Part shown: one piece after another, positions 27,056 to 36,186 of the stretch
How positions within the stretch are numbered: the stretch's first letter is position 1
Layout of the letters: every line of letters starts with the position of its first letter
Assembly: GCA_947494435.1 (NCBI GenBank)
Contig: CANLUY010000001.1
Location: 1,044,001 to 1,108,000, forward strand
Direction of reading: 5' to 3'
DNA length: 64,000 bases
Origin: an uncultured Litoreibacter sp.
GTDB taxonomy: Bacteria > Pseudomonadota > Alphaproteobacteria > Rhodobacterales > Rhodobacteraceae
Translations under genes and position numbers: made by a program
The notes under the pieces: generated by a model
Database searches by the model: none
What the model was told of the DNA's origin: nothing
Seen by the model: the letters and a program-made list of their open reading frames with translations, nothing else

Positions 27056-28243
27056 TCAGGAGGGTTTCATCTGCGGAATGACCGCATAGGGCATAAGGCC
27101 CATCGTTGTTTCCAAATCCTTCGGGCGTCGCACGCGTTTGTCGGATCTTGCCCGCAAGATGGACACACCAAGTGAGAGAAGAACTGCCAAGAGCCCGCCG
27201 GTTGCGAGGATGATCTTTTGGCGTGGACCGGTCGGGCTATCCGGTAGTGCTGCGCGTTCCACGATGGATAGCCGTTCACCTTCGGACCGCAGAGCGATGC
27301 GTTCTTCGATGGCGGCGGCTTCGAGACGCTCCATCGCGGCGGTGTATTGTGCCTCCGCCAAATCGTAATCGCGTTGTAACGTATCCAGCCGCACTTCGTT
27401 GGCGGGAATATCTGCAAGTGCGGCGTCTATTTTGACAAGCTCTTCCATCACCAAAGGATTGTTTGTTTGGGCTACCACCTGTGCGGGTCCGAGTTTGGTC
27501 ATCTTGGCAGCCAATGCCTGGACGACAGGGTGTTGTTCTGCGTAGATCGCGCGGGCCGCGCTAAGATCGGCGGCCAGCCTTGAATGCGCGGTAGAAGTCA
27601 CGCGCGCGGCGGGACGCAGGCTGAGTTGGGCCACCAATGCTTTGCGCTGGTCGTAATACCGTGGCGCGTCTTGGGGCAGAGTGCCTGCATTCATGGATTT
27701 GAAGTTGAAAAGACGCACGAACTGAGCGTCAAGCTGCAGCTTATTGTCATCAACTTCTTGGCGAAAGAATTTCAGGGCGGCTTCGGCGCGCTCCGTTCTG
27801 ATCGCGCGATGTTCTGCTAAAACCTCCTCGGCCAGTCTGTTGGTTACTTTTGCGGCAAGGTTAGGGTCTTTCATTGCCAGCGTAATCGTCATCGTCGTTG
27901 ACTTTCCGCGACCGCTTAACGTCTCGAATGTGATGGCCTCACGGAAGTCTTCGACAGGAAGATCAAGAGCCAGTTCATCTCTGATCTGGGTGAGTCGGGA
28001 CAAGGTCAGTACGCGATTTTCGATATTTTGAAGATGCGCTGCACTGGTGGAGCTGTCGGTTATGTTGTTTTTCCCGTTCGTCACGGCAGTCGCTTCCACC
28101 AAAAGCCGTGCTGTTGCCGTGTAAGTGGGGGGAATCACTTTAGCTGCAAAAACAGTGGCGGTGATGCCAAACGCGGCGATTGCAATCGCGAGTGGAAGCT
28201 GGCGCAGCGTTGCCCAGCGCCAGTATCTGAAATGACTGCTCAT
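27056..28243 (-). CDS. Polysaccharide chain-length determinant (Wzz/GumC-like)
   Basis: This inner-membrane polysaccharide co-polymerase sets chain length and contacts the export protein. An N-terminal helix (about 16-34) is followed by the Wzz opening PPTYTATARLLVEA, long coiled-coil helices in the periplasm (about 140-325), and a second membrane helix (about 346-368, IILATGGLLAVLLSLGVSIL). Length 395. The fused kinase domain of longer homologues is absent and is encoded by the next gene. Its ATG overlaps the stop of a small upstream open frame by four bases. Confidence 0.87.
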   Translation of the reverse strand: MSSHFRYWRWATLRQLPLAIAIAAFGITATVFAAKVIPPTYTATARLLVEATAVTNGKNNITDSSTSAAHLQNIENRVLTLSRLTQIRDELALDLPVEDFREAITFETLSGRGKSTTMTITLAMKDPNLAAKVTNRLAEEVLAEHRAIRTERAEAALKFFRQEVDDNKLQLDAQFVRLFNFKSMNAGTLPQDAPRYYDQRKALVAQLSLRPAARVTSTAHSRLAADLSAARAIYAEQHPVVQALAAKMTKLGPAQVVAQTNNPLVMEELVKIDAALADIPANEVRLDTLQRDYDLAEAQYTAAMERLEAAAIEERIALRSEGERLSIVERAALPDSPTGPRQKIILATGGLLAVLLSLGVSILRARSDKRVRRPKDLETTMGLMPYAVIPQMKPS

Positions 28244-28506
28244 TGGGACCGCCTTTTTCTTTCGTTTCGCAGGATTAGACGCAGTTTCGTGGCGATCCGC
28301 GACAGGCGTGAAGGGGGCGTTGCGGGGCCTCTTGGCGCGCGTTTGTCGAGCGGGCGCGGCCCGGATGCATATTTGGAAAGATCAGTAGGATAGGACAAAA
28401 TCGCTCTGCCTTTTTTGGTGAGTTCTTGCGTCAAATCAGAGCTTTGAAAACTTAAGACATAATTAATCCAAATCGTTTCATTTCGACTCCGGTGGTCGAG
28501 CGTCAC
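28240..28506 (-). CDS. Possible small basic protein upstream of the chain-length gene
   Basis: An 88-codon open frame (GTG start) ends in a TGA overlapping the ATG of the Wzz-like gene (ATGA), an arrangement typical of coupled genes. The C-terminal half is very basic (RLSRIATKLRLILRNERKRR). There is no recognisable domain and no good ribosome-binding site at the GTG. It fills most of the 350-bp gap between the chain-length gene and the divergent sugar transferase (28244-28594), where I see no other gene. It could equally be non-coding leader sequence. Confidence 0.3.
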   Translation of the reverse strand: MTLDHRSRNETIWINYVLSFQSSDLTQELTKKGRAILSYPTDLSKYASGPRPLDKRAPRGPATPPSRLSRIATKLRLILRNERKRRSQ

Positions 28507-28594
28507 AGGTTCTAAAAAGGAACCCCCGTCGCTTGACTGAATGTTTTGTGTGACGCGCCAAAGGCGTTGCGACTGTCAGATGGAGAAACCGTGA

Positions 28595-29281
28595 ATGACT
28601 GCGCCAATCCGAATTTTTGAAGCTGATGAACGGGTTCTGCTGAACGATATGGTTGCGTATCCGGCTGATTTAACCGGTCTGTATAGCAGTTTTGGCAAGC
28701 GGTTTCTTGATGTCTCCCTCGTGATTGTGACCAGTCTGATCAGCGTTCCACTGATTCTAATTCTTGGTGCATTGGTGATGCTGGACGGGCGGTCACCGGT
28801 GTTTGTTCAAAATAGAATCGGCCGCGATGGCGTGACGTTTCGGATGTGGAAGCTGCGGAGCATGTGTGACGGCGCGGATGATGTGCTGCGTAAGCATTTG
28901 GAGAATGACCCAGACAGTGCGCAGGAATGGCGTTTGACCCAGAAACTGCGTGATGATCCGCGGGTGACATGGATCGGGCGGCATTTGCGCAAGACGTCTT
29001 TGGATGAGTTGCCGCAACTTTGGAATGTCTTGAAGGGGGAGATGTCGTTGGTTGGCCCGCGTCCGATGCTGGGCGAGCAGGCGCAGCGATATGACGGTAC
29101 TTTCTATTATAAGCTGCGTCCGGGCATGACCGGATTGTGGCAGGTCACCGCGCGGAACGCGTCCAGTTTCGAGGCACGCGCCTTGTTTGATGCAGCCTAT
29201 GCGAAACGGGTTGGTCTGCTGTTTGACCTATCTTTGATGCTGCGCACAGTGAGTGTCGTGCTGCGTGGAACTGGCCAATAA
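28595..29281 (+). CDS. Undecaprenyl-phosphate sugar phosphotransferase (ExoY-type)
   Basis: It transfers the first sugar-1-phosphate to undecaprenyl phosphate and so starts the repeat unit. One hydrophobic hairpin or helix (about 36-60) is followed by the cytoplasmic catalytic domain: KLRSMCDGAD, KTSLDELPQLWNVLKGEMSL, VGPRPM and RPGMTGLWQVTARN. Length 228 matches the short ExoY form without the extra membrane helices of WbaP. The start at 28595 has GGAGAA upstream. It is followed by the export protein gene after 18 bases. Confidence 0.92.
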   Translation: MTAPIRIFEADERVLLNDMVAYPADLTGLYSSFGKRFLDVSLVIVTSLISVPLILILGALVMLDGRSPVFVQNRIGRDGVTFRMWKLRSMCDGADDVLRKHLENDPDSAQEWRLTQKLRDDPRVTWIGRHLRKTSLDELPQLWNVLKGEMSLVGPRPMLGEQAQRYDGTFYYKLRPGMTGLWQVTARNASSFEARALFDAAYAKRVGLLFDLSLMLRTVSVVLRGTGQ

Positions 29282-29299
29282 CTGGAAAGGATACCTGAC

Positions 29300-29920
29300 A
29301 TGATGAAGATGTTTCTTGTTGTACTTCTGGCGCTGACCTCAGTCGCGTTTGCGCAGGGCTATCAGGTGAAACCTGGTGACACGCTGCGCCTTGATGTGAT
29401 GGAGGATCCGGAGATGGGACGCTCCGTGCTGGTGTTGCCGGATGGGACTGTCTCTGTGCCGTTGGTCGGCCATGTTCAGGCTGCTGGCAAAACCGTGCCA
29501 GAGATCGAAGGGATGATCCTGTCTGCGATCACGCCAAATTATGTGAAGCAGCCGCATTTGACTGTATCAGTGTCTAGTTTGGCGAAACCGAAGCGCGCGC
29601 GAAGCGCTGTGACGCGTCGTACTTTCGCTCGATCCGCACCCGCAAAACCGGTCATCACGGTATTTGCGATGGGTGAGTTGGTAAAGCCCGGGAAAATGAC
29701 GGTCGCACCGGGAACGACCGTTTTGCAGCTGGTTGCTGAGGTCGGGGGTTTCACGCGGTTCGCAGCATCGAAACGGTTGGTTTTGCGCCGCACAGACAGG
29801 GCTGGTGATGTGAAAGCCTACCGTGTGAATGCGAAGAAGATGATGACCGGAGGTGCCAAGCCTGTGGTTTTGCAATCGGGCGACGTTGTTGTCGTGCCGG
29901 AACGGAAACTTTTTGAATAG
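29300..29920 (+). CDS. Polysaccharide export protein (Wza-like, Poly_export plus SLBB)
   Basis: A signal peptide (about 1-18, MMKMFLVVLLALTSVAFA) is followed by a polysaccharide export domain (YQVKPGDTLRLDVMEDPEM, about 21-92) and an SLBB-type domain (about 113-205, with GELVKPGKMTVAPGTTVLQLVAEVGG split over beta strands). There is no lipobox cysteine. At 206 residues it is much shorter than Wza and lacks its outer-membrane helix, so it may need another partner for the outer-membrane step. Confidence 0.87.
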   Translation: MMKMFLVVLLALTSVAFAQGYQVKPGDTLRLDVMEDPEMGRSVLVLPDGTVSVPLVGHVQAAGKTVPEIEGMILSAITPNYVKQPHLTVSVSSLAKPKRARSAVTRRTFARSAPAKPVITVFAMGELVKPGKMTVAPGTTVLQLVAEVGGFTRFAASKRLVLRRTDRAGDVKAYRVNAKKMMTGGAKPVVLQSGDVVVVPERKLFE

Positions 29921-30044
29921 GGAGAGATAGACACTTTGTGTGATCCCCTGAGGGACTGTGGGTCACACGCAAGCTGGGGTGAACATGGGTGTCATGTTCA
30001 AGGGCGGTGCTTTCAACCTTTGGGAAACGGTTCGAGGCATTGCA

Positions 30045-30485
30045 ATGAAGAAAACAAAGACGAAACGTGTATTGGCTGTGGCTTCTATGGGAGGACACTG
30101 GCGCCAATTGAATGAAATGACGGACGCTTTTGAAGGGCACGAGGTCCGGTTCGTGTCGACCTCCCGTGAGCTGGGCGACTATTATGTGCGCGACTGTAGT
30201 CGGACGCAGTGGTGGCTCGGGTTTATCACGGCCGCGCAATTGATCTGGATCATGATCCGTGTCCGACCGCATGTTGTGGTCTCTACCGGTGCATTGCCCG
30301 GCTTGGTCGCAATTATGCTGGCGCGGTTGATCAGGGCGCGGACTGTCTGGATCGACTCGATTGCGAATGCCGACGAGATGTCGCTTTCCGGTCGGTTGTC
30401 GCGCCCCTTTGCGGAGCTTTGGTTGACGCAATGGCCAAGTGTTTCTGCGCGCACAGGCGCCAGCTATGCGGGGGCGGTGTTATGA
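30045..30485 (+). CDS. PssD/Cps14F-like glycosyltransferase subunit (Alg14-like)
   Basis: This is a 146-residue membrane-associated subunit of a split UDP-sugar transferase. VLAVASMGGHWRQLNEM at the N-terminus is the Alg14/PssD hallmark, and one membrane helix is visible at about 64-80. It pairs with the next gene (PssE/Alg13-like), which it overlaps by four bases. The start at 30045 has GAGG upstream; the frame is open to 29958 but without a better start. Confidence 0.85.
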   Translation: MKKTKTKRVLAVASMGGHWRQLNEMTDAFEGHEVRFVSTSRELGDYYVRDCSRTQWWLGFITAAQLIWIMIRVRPHVVVSTGALPGLVAIMLARLIRARTVWIDSIANADEMSLSGRLSRPFAELWLTQWPSVSARTGASYAGAVL

Positions 30486-30943
30486 TTTTCGTGACTGTTG
30501 GAACCCAGCTTCCTTTTCCGCGGCTGATTGATGCAATGGATAGACTGGCAGGACGGATAAATGAGCCTATTCTCGCGCAAACAGGGGTTGCCTGTTCCGC
30601 GAAGAATCTGATCGTTGAGCCGGTCATGTCGGAGGAACGGTATCGCCATGTCTTAGGGATCTCCCGGTTAGTGGTAAGTCACGCCGGTATTGGGACAGTG
30701 ATTGCCGCGCGGGACGCGGAAAAACCCCTGATCCTTGTGCCGCGTCGTGCGGAACTGGGGGAGCACCGTAATGATCATCAGATCGGAACCGTGCGTGAGT
30801 TGGTCGGGCGGCAAGGTGTCAAAGCGGTCTGGGATACGGATGAACTGGCAGAGCTGGTCACTCAGGAATTGCCCCCGCCTGTTGCAGCCTCAGGCCCTGC
30901 GCTTGATGGTCTGGTGTCGCGTCTGCGCAACTTTATTGGTTGA
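30482..30943 (+). CDS. PssE/Cps14G-like glycosyltransferase subunit (Alg13-like)
   Basis: This is the catalytic half of the split transferase. It starts MIFVTVGTQLPFPRLIDAM and contains VVSHAGIGTVIAARDAEKPLILVPRR, the donor-binding C-terminal motif of GT28/Alg13 proteins. Length 153. It overlaps the PssD-like gene by four bases. The 3' end overlaps the convergent GT2 gene by 54 bases. The pair likely adds the second sugar of the repeat unit. Confidence 0.87.
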   Translation: MIFVTVGTQLPFPRLIDAMDRLAGRINEPILAQTGVACSAKNLIVEPVMSEERYRHVLGISRLVVSHAGIGTVIAARDAEKPLILVPRRAELGEHRNDHQIGTVRELVGRQGVKAVWDTDELAELVTQELPPPVAASGPALDGLVSRLRNFIG

Positions 30944-31870
30944 TAGCGGTAGTCCATGAATGCCCTTGAGAACGGCCATCGCCTGCTGGCGGTGGCCTTT
31001 TGCAATGAACTGAAGCGCTTTCGCCCAGGCATAGAGGTACGTAACCGGCAGGAAATTTGGGTTGTGCTTGCGTTGATACTTCATCCGCGCGCGGTATTTA
31101 TAGAAGCTTGAGAAGGCAGAGGCAGTTTGCGTCAGGGTTGGTGACCCGATTGCTGTGCCTGCGCGGTGAAAGACGCGCGCCTCTTTGCAGATTTTGAGCG
31201 GCAAAGTGCCCCGGGCTTGAGCCCAATCCACTTCTTCGTAATAGAGAAAGTAGTCCTCAGGCATTGGCCCGGCCTGTGTGACGAATTTCTTTGATGCGAC
31301 CATACTTGCGCCCGAGATGAATGCGGCATCTGTTGCGGATGCTATGGATATGTCTGAGCCAGCGCCAAGGTTGAGATTGCCGGTGACCCCCGTCCATCGG
31401 TTGATCGTTCCCCCGTCGGTTTGGACCTGATGAGGCGGGTCGGCGTAGAGGATGCGGTGCCCCATTAAAGAAAAGCCGTCTGGTGCTGAGGCGAGTGCTT
31501 CAGGTGTTCCGGCTGGTGTGAGTGTGTCCGGGTTTAGGATCCAAAACCGCTCAATTTCAGGGTGTTCTTGTAAGTGGCGCAATCCGATATTGACGCCTGC
31601 AGCGAACCCGCCGTTTACGGAATTGGTAACAACTTTCAGATTGGTTACAGGCTTTGGACGCGGACTCACATCAAAGGGCAAATCTGTTGGTGGGGAGTAG
31701 CCGTCAACGCCATTCGCCCAACCGGATATGATCTGAACAGTGTTGTCAGTCGACGCATTGTCGATCACGACGATTTTAATCTCAGGCGCAGCGGCGCAAA
31801 GCGTCTCCAGACAATCGCGGATAACGTCTTCTGCGTTGTATGTGACGATGATGACGCCGAGGTTTCTCAT
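30890..31870 (-). CDS. Glycosyltransferase family 2 (rhamnosyltransferase-like)
   Basis: This is a GT-A fold transferase starting LGVIIVTYNAEDVI, with VVIDNASTDNTV, GGFAAGVNIGLRH and the metal-binding-like FWILNPDT, which places it near dTDP-rhamnosyltransferases and WcaA-like enzymes. Length 326. It follows the polymerase gene on the minus strand with a four-base overlap. Apart from PssDE it is the only clear glycosyltransferase of the locus and could transfer fucose or another deoxyhexose; the sequence does not show which. Confidence 0.87.
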   Translation of the reverse strand: MRNLGVIIVTYNAEDVIRDCLETLCAAAPEIKIVVIDNASTDNTVQIISGWANGVDGYSPPTDLPFDVSPRPKPVTNLKVVTNSVNGGFAAGVNIGLRHLQEHPEIERFWILNPDTLTPAGTPEALASAPDGFSLMGHRILYADPPHQVQTDGGTINRWTGVTGNLNLGAGSDISIASATDAAFISGASMVASKKFVTQAGPMPEDYFLYYEEVDWAQARGTLPLKICKEARVFHRAGTAIGSPTLTQTASAFSSFYKYRARMKYQRKHNPNFLPVTYLYAWAKALQFIAKGHRQQAMAVLKGIHGLPLSTNKVAQTRHQTIKRRA

Positions 31871-33180
31871 GCGGTGGGGCGCACAAAGTTGGCATGATAG
31901 GGTCTGTTGTAACCTAAAGGTGTGAGCTTTTCGGGTTCCGGCTCTTCTTCTGAGTTATCTGCCAGAAACTGCCCCGCGCCGAATAAGAAGAAGGTGAAAG
32001 AATATATCGCGGTCCAGACATGGACGGTGCAGAGTGTGAAAGTCAGACCGATCATGCAGAACATCCATGCGGTTTTCTGTGGGCTTGCCGGTCCGCGGGC
32101 CACGCGGATGATACCAATGGCCCATGCCAGCGCCATCATTGCGAACCCCGGAAGTCCGTATCTGACGGCAATCCAGAGCCAGAAGTTGTCCATGCTGCCG
32201 GAATGCATGAAATGGGGGCGTTCCCAATCGTTCAAACCGATGCCGAAGATGGGATTGTTCCAAACGTTGATCATCCCCCATTCAAAGATGATTCCGCGCC
32301 AATAGGCGTTGTGGGCGGAGAAGGTCGCGTAGCTGAAGAACACGCGGACCGGTGTTCGGTTGGAGACGAGATCAATGAAAACGTAGGCTGCCACACAGAC
32401 GAGCATGAGGATCAGCCATCTGTGCTTTGTGCCTGCGAAGATCAGCATCCATGCGATCAGAAAAAGTTGAATGACGACGGAGAGAAACGCACCAGAGGAT
32501 AGCGCGAGGAAGGTTGTCAGCGTGATGAGGCCAAGGCCGGTGAGCCGTGTCATCAGTGAGAGGGTTTTGGACATTCCGACAAAAAGGAGCGAGATGCCCG
32601 TGGAGCAGAACAGGCCGAAATGAATGGGGTGGGCAAAAACGGCCTGAACGCGTTCGAAGCCGAGCCGTGGTGCGATTGTGACGATATCAACGCTGCTAAG
32701 GCCCGGAATAGCGCGGATCAAGCGAATGAAACTTGGATCGCCCGTGATCGTTTCAAGCATTGCCAAGGGCAGGCAGAGCAGAATTAGGGTCACTATTGCT
32801 TTGATCAGCATCTCGAATTGCATGCGGTTGCGGATACAAAGACGGGCAAGGGCGTAGCCGCCCAACATTTCAATGGCTGTGATGCCGGTATGTTCTACGG
32901 CTTGTGCTGGCGTATTTTTCCACATGGCGATGAAGACCCACGGGATCATGGCCATCAACAGGACATCCGGCCAGATGCGTGGGCGTGTGAGTAACGGCCA
33001 GATCAAAGCGGGCAACATCAGCAAAAGATAGAGCCTAACGCTCGTCATTTGCAGCGGTCCGATCATGAAGCGGATCGGAATGACCACGCAGGCAAGATAG
33101 GCAAGAAGGATTGCGACCTTCCGCATATCTGAACGGGTGGTGGACGTGTGGATGGCAGCGCTCATGTCGGTAAACTGCAT
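31867..33180 (-). CDS. O-antigen ligase/polymerase-like membrane protein (Wzy candidate)
   Basis: About ten to eleven membrane helices over 437 residues. A large periplasmic segment near 275-340 has SYATFSAHNAYWRGIIFEWG and NPIFGIGLNDWERPHFMHSG, the H-N and GxGxN elements typical of the Wzy/WaaL (O-antigen ligase) family. It probably polymerises repeat units on the periplasmic face. I set the start at MQFTDMSAA (33180); the frame is open to 33318. It is divergent from the acyltransferase gene. Confidence 0.85.
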   Translation of the reverse strand: MQFTDMSAAIHTSTTRSDMRKVAILLAYLACVVIPIRFMIGPLQMTSVRLYLLLMLPALIWPLLTRPRIWPDVLLMAMIPWVFIAMWKNTPAQAVEHTGITAIEMLGGYALARLCIRNRMQFEMLIKAIVTLILLCLPLAMLETITGDPSFIRLIRAIPGLSSVDIVTIAPRLGFERVQAVFAHPIHFGLFCSTGISLLFVGMSKTLSLMTRLTGLGLITLTTFLALSSGAFLSVVIQLFLIAWMLIFAGTKHRWLILMLVCVAAYVFIDLVSNRTPVRVFFSYATFSAHNAYWRGIIFEWGMINVWNNPIFGIGLNDWERPHFMHSGSMDNFWLWIAVRYGLPGFAMMALAWAIGIIRVARGPASPQKTAWMFCMIGLTFTLCTVHVWTAIYSFTFFLFGAGQFLADNSEEEPEPEKLTPLGYNRPYHANFVRPTA

Positions 33181-33250
33181 GTTAACCGTTATTATTCTGT
33201 AAAGATCTGGCGGCGTAGGATGTGGTCGGTTTCGATATGGAGTATTTTCG

Positions 33251-33763
33251 GTGGCCGACCTTGCTGTGGGACAGACAGACCTGAGAAAAGCCCGAAAACG
33301 GGGTCTAAACAGGCTCACTGCAGTGCGTCGCGTGTTGGTTTTGTTGCGCCGTACATTTTTAGTGCGCGGGATGGGGATGGATATCGACCCGACAGCCGAG
33401 CTGTCTTTGAGTGCAAAACTGGATCGGACCTTTCCAATTGGTGTGCATATTGGCGCGCAAAGCTATGTCGCGTTGCAGGCGATGGTTCTGACCCATGACC
33501 GGACGCGTGGGCTGTATTTGCATACATGTATCGGCCGCGACTGCTTTATCGGGGCGCGGTCAATCCTGATGCCGGGTGTGCGCGTGGGCGATGGCAGTAT
33601 AGTTGCGGCGGGGGCTGTTGTGACGCGGGATGTGCCTGATGCGTGTATCGTTGCGGGAAATCCTGCGCGGGTCATTCGTGAAGGGATCGAGGTCGGGTCA
33701 TATGGGCGGTTCGTGACGGCAGATGCGCAGGAAGACAGACTTGTCGCTGCGGGCCTGACTTAG
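33251..33763 (+). CDS. Hexapeptide-repeat acyltransferase (WcaF/NodL-like)
   Basis: Left-handed beta-helix repeats are visible from about residue 62 to 150 (IGVHIGAQSYVA, CIGRDCFIGARSILMPGVRVGDGSIVAAGAVVTR split over coils), with the catalytic His in LTHDR. The end VPDACIVAGNPARVIREG is typical of sugar O-acetyltransferases. Length 170 with a GTG start. It most likely acetylates a sugar of the exopolysaccharide repeat. It is divergent from the polymerase with a 70-bp spacer. Confidence 0.85.
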   Translation: MADLAVGQTDLRKARKRGLNRLTAVRRVLVLLRRTFLVRGMGMDIDPTAELSLSAKLDRTFPIGVHIGAQSYVALQAMVLTHDRTRGLYLHTCIGRDCFIGARSILMPGVRVGDGSIVAAGAVVTRDVPDACIVAGNPARVIREGIEVGSYGRFVTADAQEDRLVAAGLT

Positions 33764-33957
33764 GGTCTTAACGGCGCGTTCGCCGCTACCTTTGCAGGCG
33801 CAACCCCATGGGCAGCTATGCTAACAGCCTATCCGCGAGCGCTGCTCCAGTCGTGTTCGTTCCATCATTCAGAGACAACTCGTGCCCGAAGGAGTGAGTG
33901 TCTCGCTCACCGCAATTGGCGTTTCCCTTTGGCCGAGCAGAACCAAAGGTGACTTTT

Positions 33958-36186
33958 ATGATCACATCGCTTGGCCTTGCCTTGGCAGCTACATCCAATC
34001 CGAAAGGAGAGGTGTTTGAGCCGAAGACCGCGATCTCCATTGCTGATTTCTCGCGCGACCGGAGTTTGTTTGACAGCGGGGCGGCGTTCGGGCGCAGTGC
34101 GGCAGATGTGGCTTTGAGCGGGACGGGCACAGTCGGCGAGACGGTGCAGTATCGCCTGCTTCCTGAAGGTGGTACGGCGACGGTTTGGCAAGACCTTGGT
34201 GTGATCGACGGGGCGGGCAATTGGTCGGGCGAGATCAGTGTTGATCTGAGCCCCCATTGGATTGTGCCTGAAGTGCGCATCAAGTCAGAGCCTGTCACGC
34301 GTGCCCGGACGCTCAATCGGATCGGGGTCGGCCATGTGATTGCGCTGTGGGGGCAGTCGGAGATCGTGCGTATCAGGTCGACGGCCTATAATGTGCTGCC
34401 GCCTGAACCTTTGCTGGCTGACGACGCGGTGCAGGCGATTTGGTATGATGGCGGTCCCATTGTGAAGCATTTGACGGATGCGGACCCCCATACGGCCTCG
34501 CTTGCAGCGATGGCGAATGTGTTTTTGAACGAACGACCCGGTGAAAAAGTGGCCTTGGTTTTTCAGGCCGTGTCCGGCACAGGGTTCAAGTCCTTGGTGG
34601 ATGACAGTGATACCGGGCGGCTTTGGAGCGAGGATGCAGCAGTTCACGCGTTTGCGACAGCCGATGGGCAGTATGTAGGACTACCGTCCGTGTCTTGGTT
34701 CGCGACGCCCGGCACTTTTGCGGAGGAGTATGAAGAGGGTCTGTTCCCGCTCTTCACGGGCAAAACTGCCGACGGTACTGCGGTCAGTTTTCCAACGACT
34801 ATTTCATATAATGGTGGCAGCTATCAGGCGGATCATTGGTTTGGCGAATTCTATGACCCGATGCATTCCAAGTGGGTCGCGTTTGGTCCGCATCGCTTCG
34901 ATATCGGCGCTGATATGCAGAACGCGACAGTGCTGGGGGATGGATCGCCACAGGTCAATCTGTTGAACAAAGAACAGGCCCGTGTCAGTTGGCGAGAGAT
35001 GGTGACCAACCCGAATGCGGATGGGCTTTTCCTGCCGCTAGGGCTGGAGCCTTTGACCTATCAAAACGGCGTCTCAGACGGGTTTGGGGGTTGGACGGAC
35101 CAAAGCCATCCTGCGCCTGATAACGATGATGGTGCCCCGATGTTTGCGCGATTTGTGGCGCATGCGGTGTTGCAGTCTTGCGGGCTGACCAGTTGGCCGA
35201 TGCCTGTGTTTGATCAAGCTGAGTGGGAGCCGTCAGGCGCGTATGTTGAGGTTTGGTCAAGTGCGGGCCCTGTCACAACGCCACGGTTGGTGCGGGGAGA
35301 AAGTGCGCTTGATACAAGCCAGCCGCATTGGACGGATGTGTTTGGTTGGCAGATCAACGGCGCGCCTGCGCAGCGTGCCGAGATTGCTGTTGGACGGGTT
35401 CGGATTTACCCGAATGAAGGGATGTTTACGTCCTCCGATGTGATCCGGTTCGGGGAAGGCGGCGCGACGGGGATGGTGAAATTCCCCGAAGATCATATCG
35501 CGGAAACCTACAAGAACTTGCCGATTTTGGATTTGGGATTGTCAGGAGTGGATGGTGTTCCGGTGAGGCCGTTGCCTGACGAGGCTGTCTTGACGAACAC
35601 GCTTGTTCCGATGTCTGCGGAATTCAATACCGGGGATATGGGACCATTTTTCTACGATCCCTCAACACTGGGCGGCGGTGTCTCCCAATTCTTCACTCAA
35701 CTTGATCTTGCGCCATCGGTGCCATCGTCCGGATCACGCAATTTGCTGACAACGACGGGCAACTATTTGCGCTTGGAGATATTGGCGAACGGCAAGTTGC
35801 GGTTGCGGGTGCGTGATAGCGGCGGTGTCGTGCATGTGGATAACATTCAAAGCAGTGCGGGGATCGTTGTGGACGGGGTGCAGGCGGATATCCGGTTCTC
35901 CCTCGATCTGCCTGCGGGATTTGCGCGGATATGGGTGAATGGCGCGCTTGCGATTGATGAAAGCTTCACCTCTGCCGCACCGACTTTGCCCTCTAACCGG
36001 GCGTTGTTGCTCTTGGCCAATAATACGGGGGCTTATCAGATTGAGGGGACCGTCTCGCGCTTGGCGGTCTGGAAATCAGCTACGCCTGATGGAGCGTTGC
36101 CCGCATCTGCCCCATATAAAGATCTGGTTGGGCCGGCTTCAGCGGTAAACGCAGATCCGTGGAAAAACGGAGCGGACGCAACCTAA
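33958..36186 (+). CDS. SGNH/sialate-esterase-like protein with LamG-like C-terminus; candidate head-spike fibre
   Basis: This is a 742-residue protein I cannot place firmly. An SGNH-type catalytic frame is visible: ALWGQSE (Ser134 in a GQS block as in sialate O-acetylesterases) and WTDQSHP (Asp381, His384) as the DxxH block. Residues 575-725 look like a LamG/concanavalin sandwich (LRLEILANGKLRLRVRDSGG, ARIWVNGALAIDE). There is no classical signal peptide, though the start MITSLGLALAA is mildly hydrophobic. The ATG at 33958 has AAAGGTG upstream; a GTG at 33898 is also in frame. An O-deacetylase acting on the local polysaccharide, or the fibre partner of the spike base encoded at 39959-40219, are both possible. 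Confidence 0.6.
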   Translation: MITSLGLALAATSNPKGEVFEPKTAISIADFSRDRSLFDSGAAFGRSAADVALSGTGTVGETVQYRLLPEGGTATVWQDLGVIDGAGNWSGEISVDLSPHWIVPEVRIKSEPVTRARTLNRIGVGHVIALWGQSEIVRIRSTAYNVLPPEPLLADDAVQAIWYDGGPIVKHLTDADPHTASLAAMANVFLNERPGEKVALVFQAVSGTGFKSLVDDSDTGRLWSEDAAVHAFATADGQYVGLPSVSWFATPGTFAEEYEEGLFPLFTGKTADGTAVSFPTTISYNGGSYQADHWFGEFYDPMHSKWVAFGPHRFDIGADMQNATVLGDGSPQVNLLNKEQARVSWREMVTNPNADGLFLPLGLEPLTYQNGVSDGFGGWTDQSHPAPDNDDGAPMFARFVAHAVLQSCGLTSWPMPVFDQAEWEPSGAYVEVWSSAGPVTTPRLVRGESALDTSQPHWTDVFGWQINGAPAQRAEIAVGRVRIYPNEGMFTSSDVIRFGEGGATGMVKFPEDHIAETYKNLPILDLGLSGVDGVPVRPLPDEAVLTNTLVPMSAEFNTGDMGPFFYDPSTLGGGVSQFFTQLDLAPSVPSSGSRNLLTTTGNYLRLEILANGKLRLRVRDSGGVVHVDNIQSSAGIVVDGVQADIRFSLDLPAGFARIWVNGALAIDESFTSAAPTLPSNRALLLLANNTGAYQIEGTVSRLAVWKSATPDGALPASAPYKDLVGPASAVNADPWKNGADAT

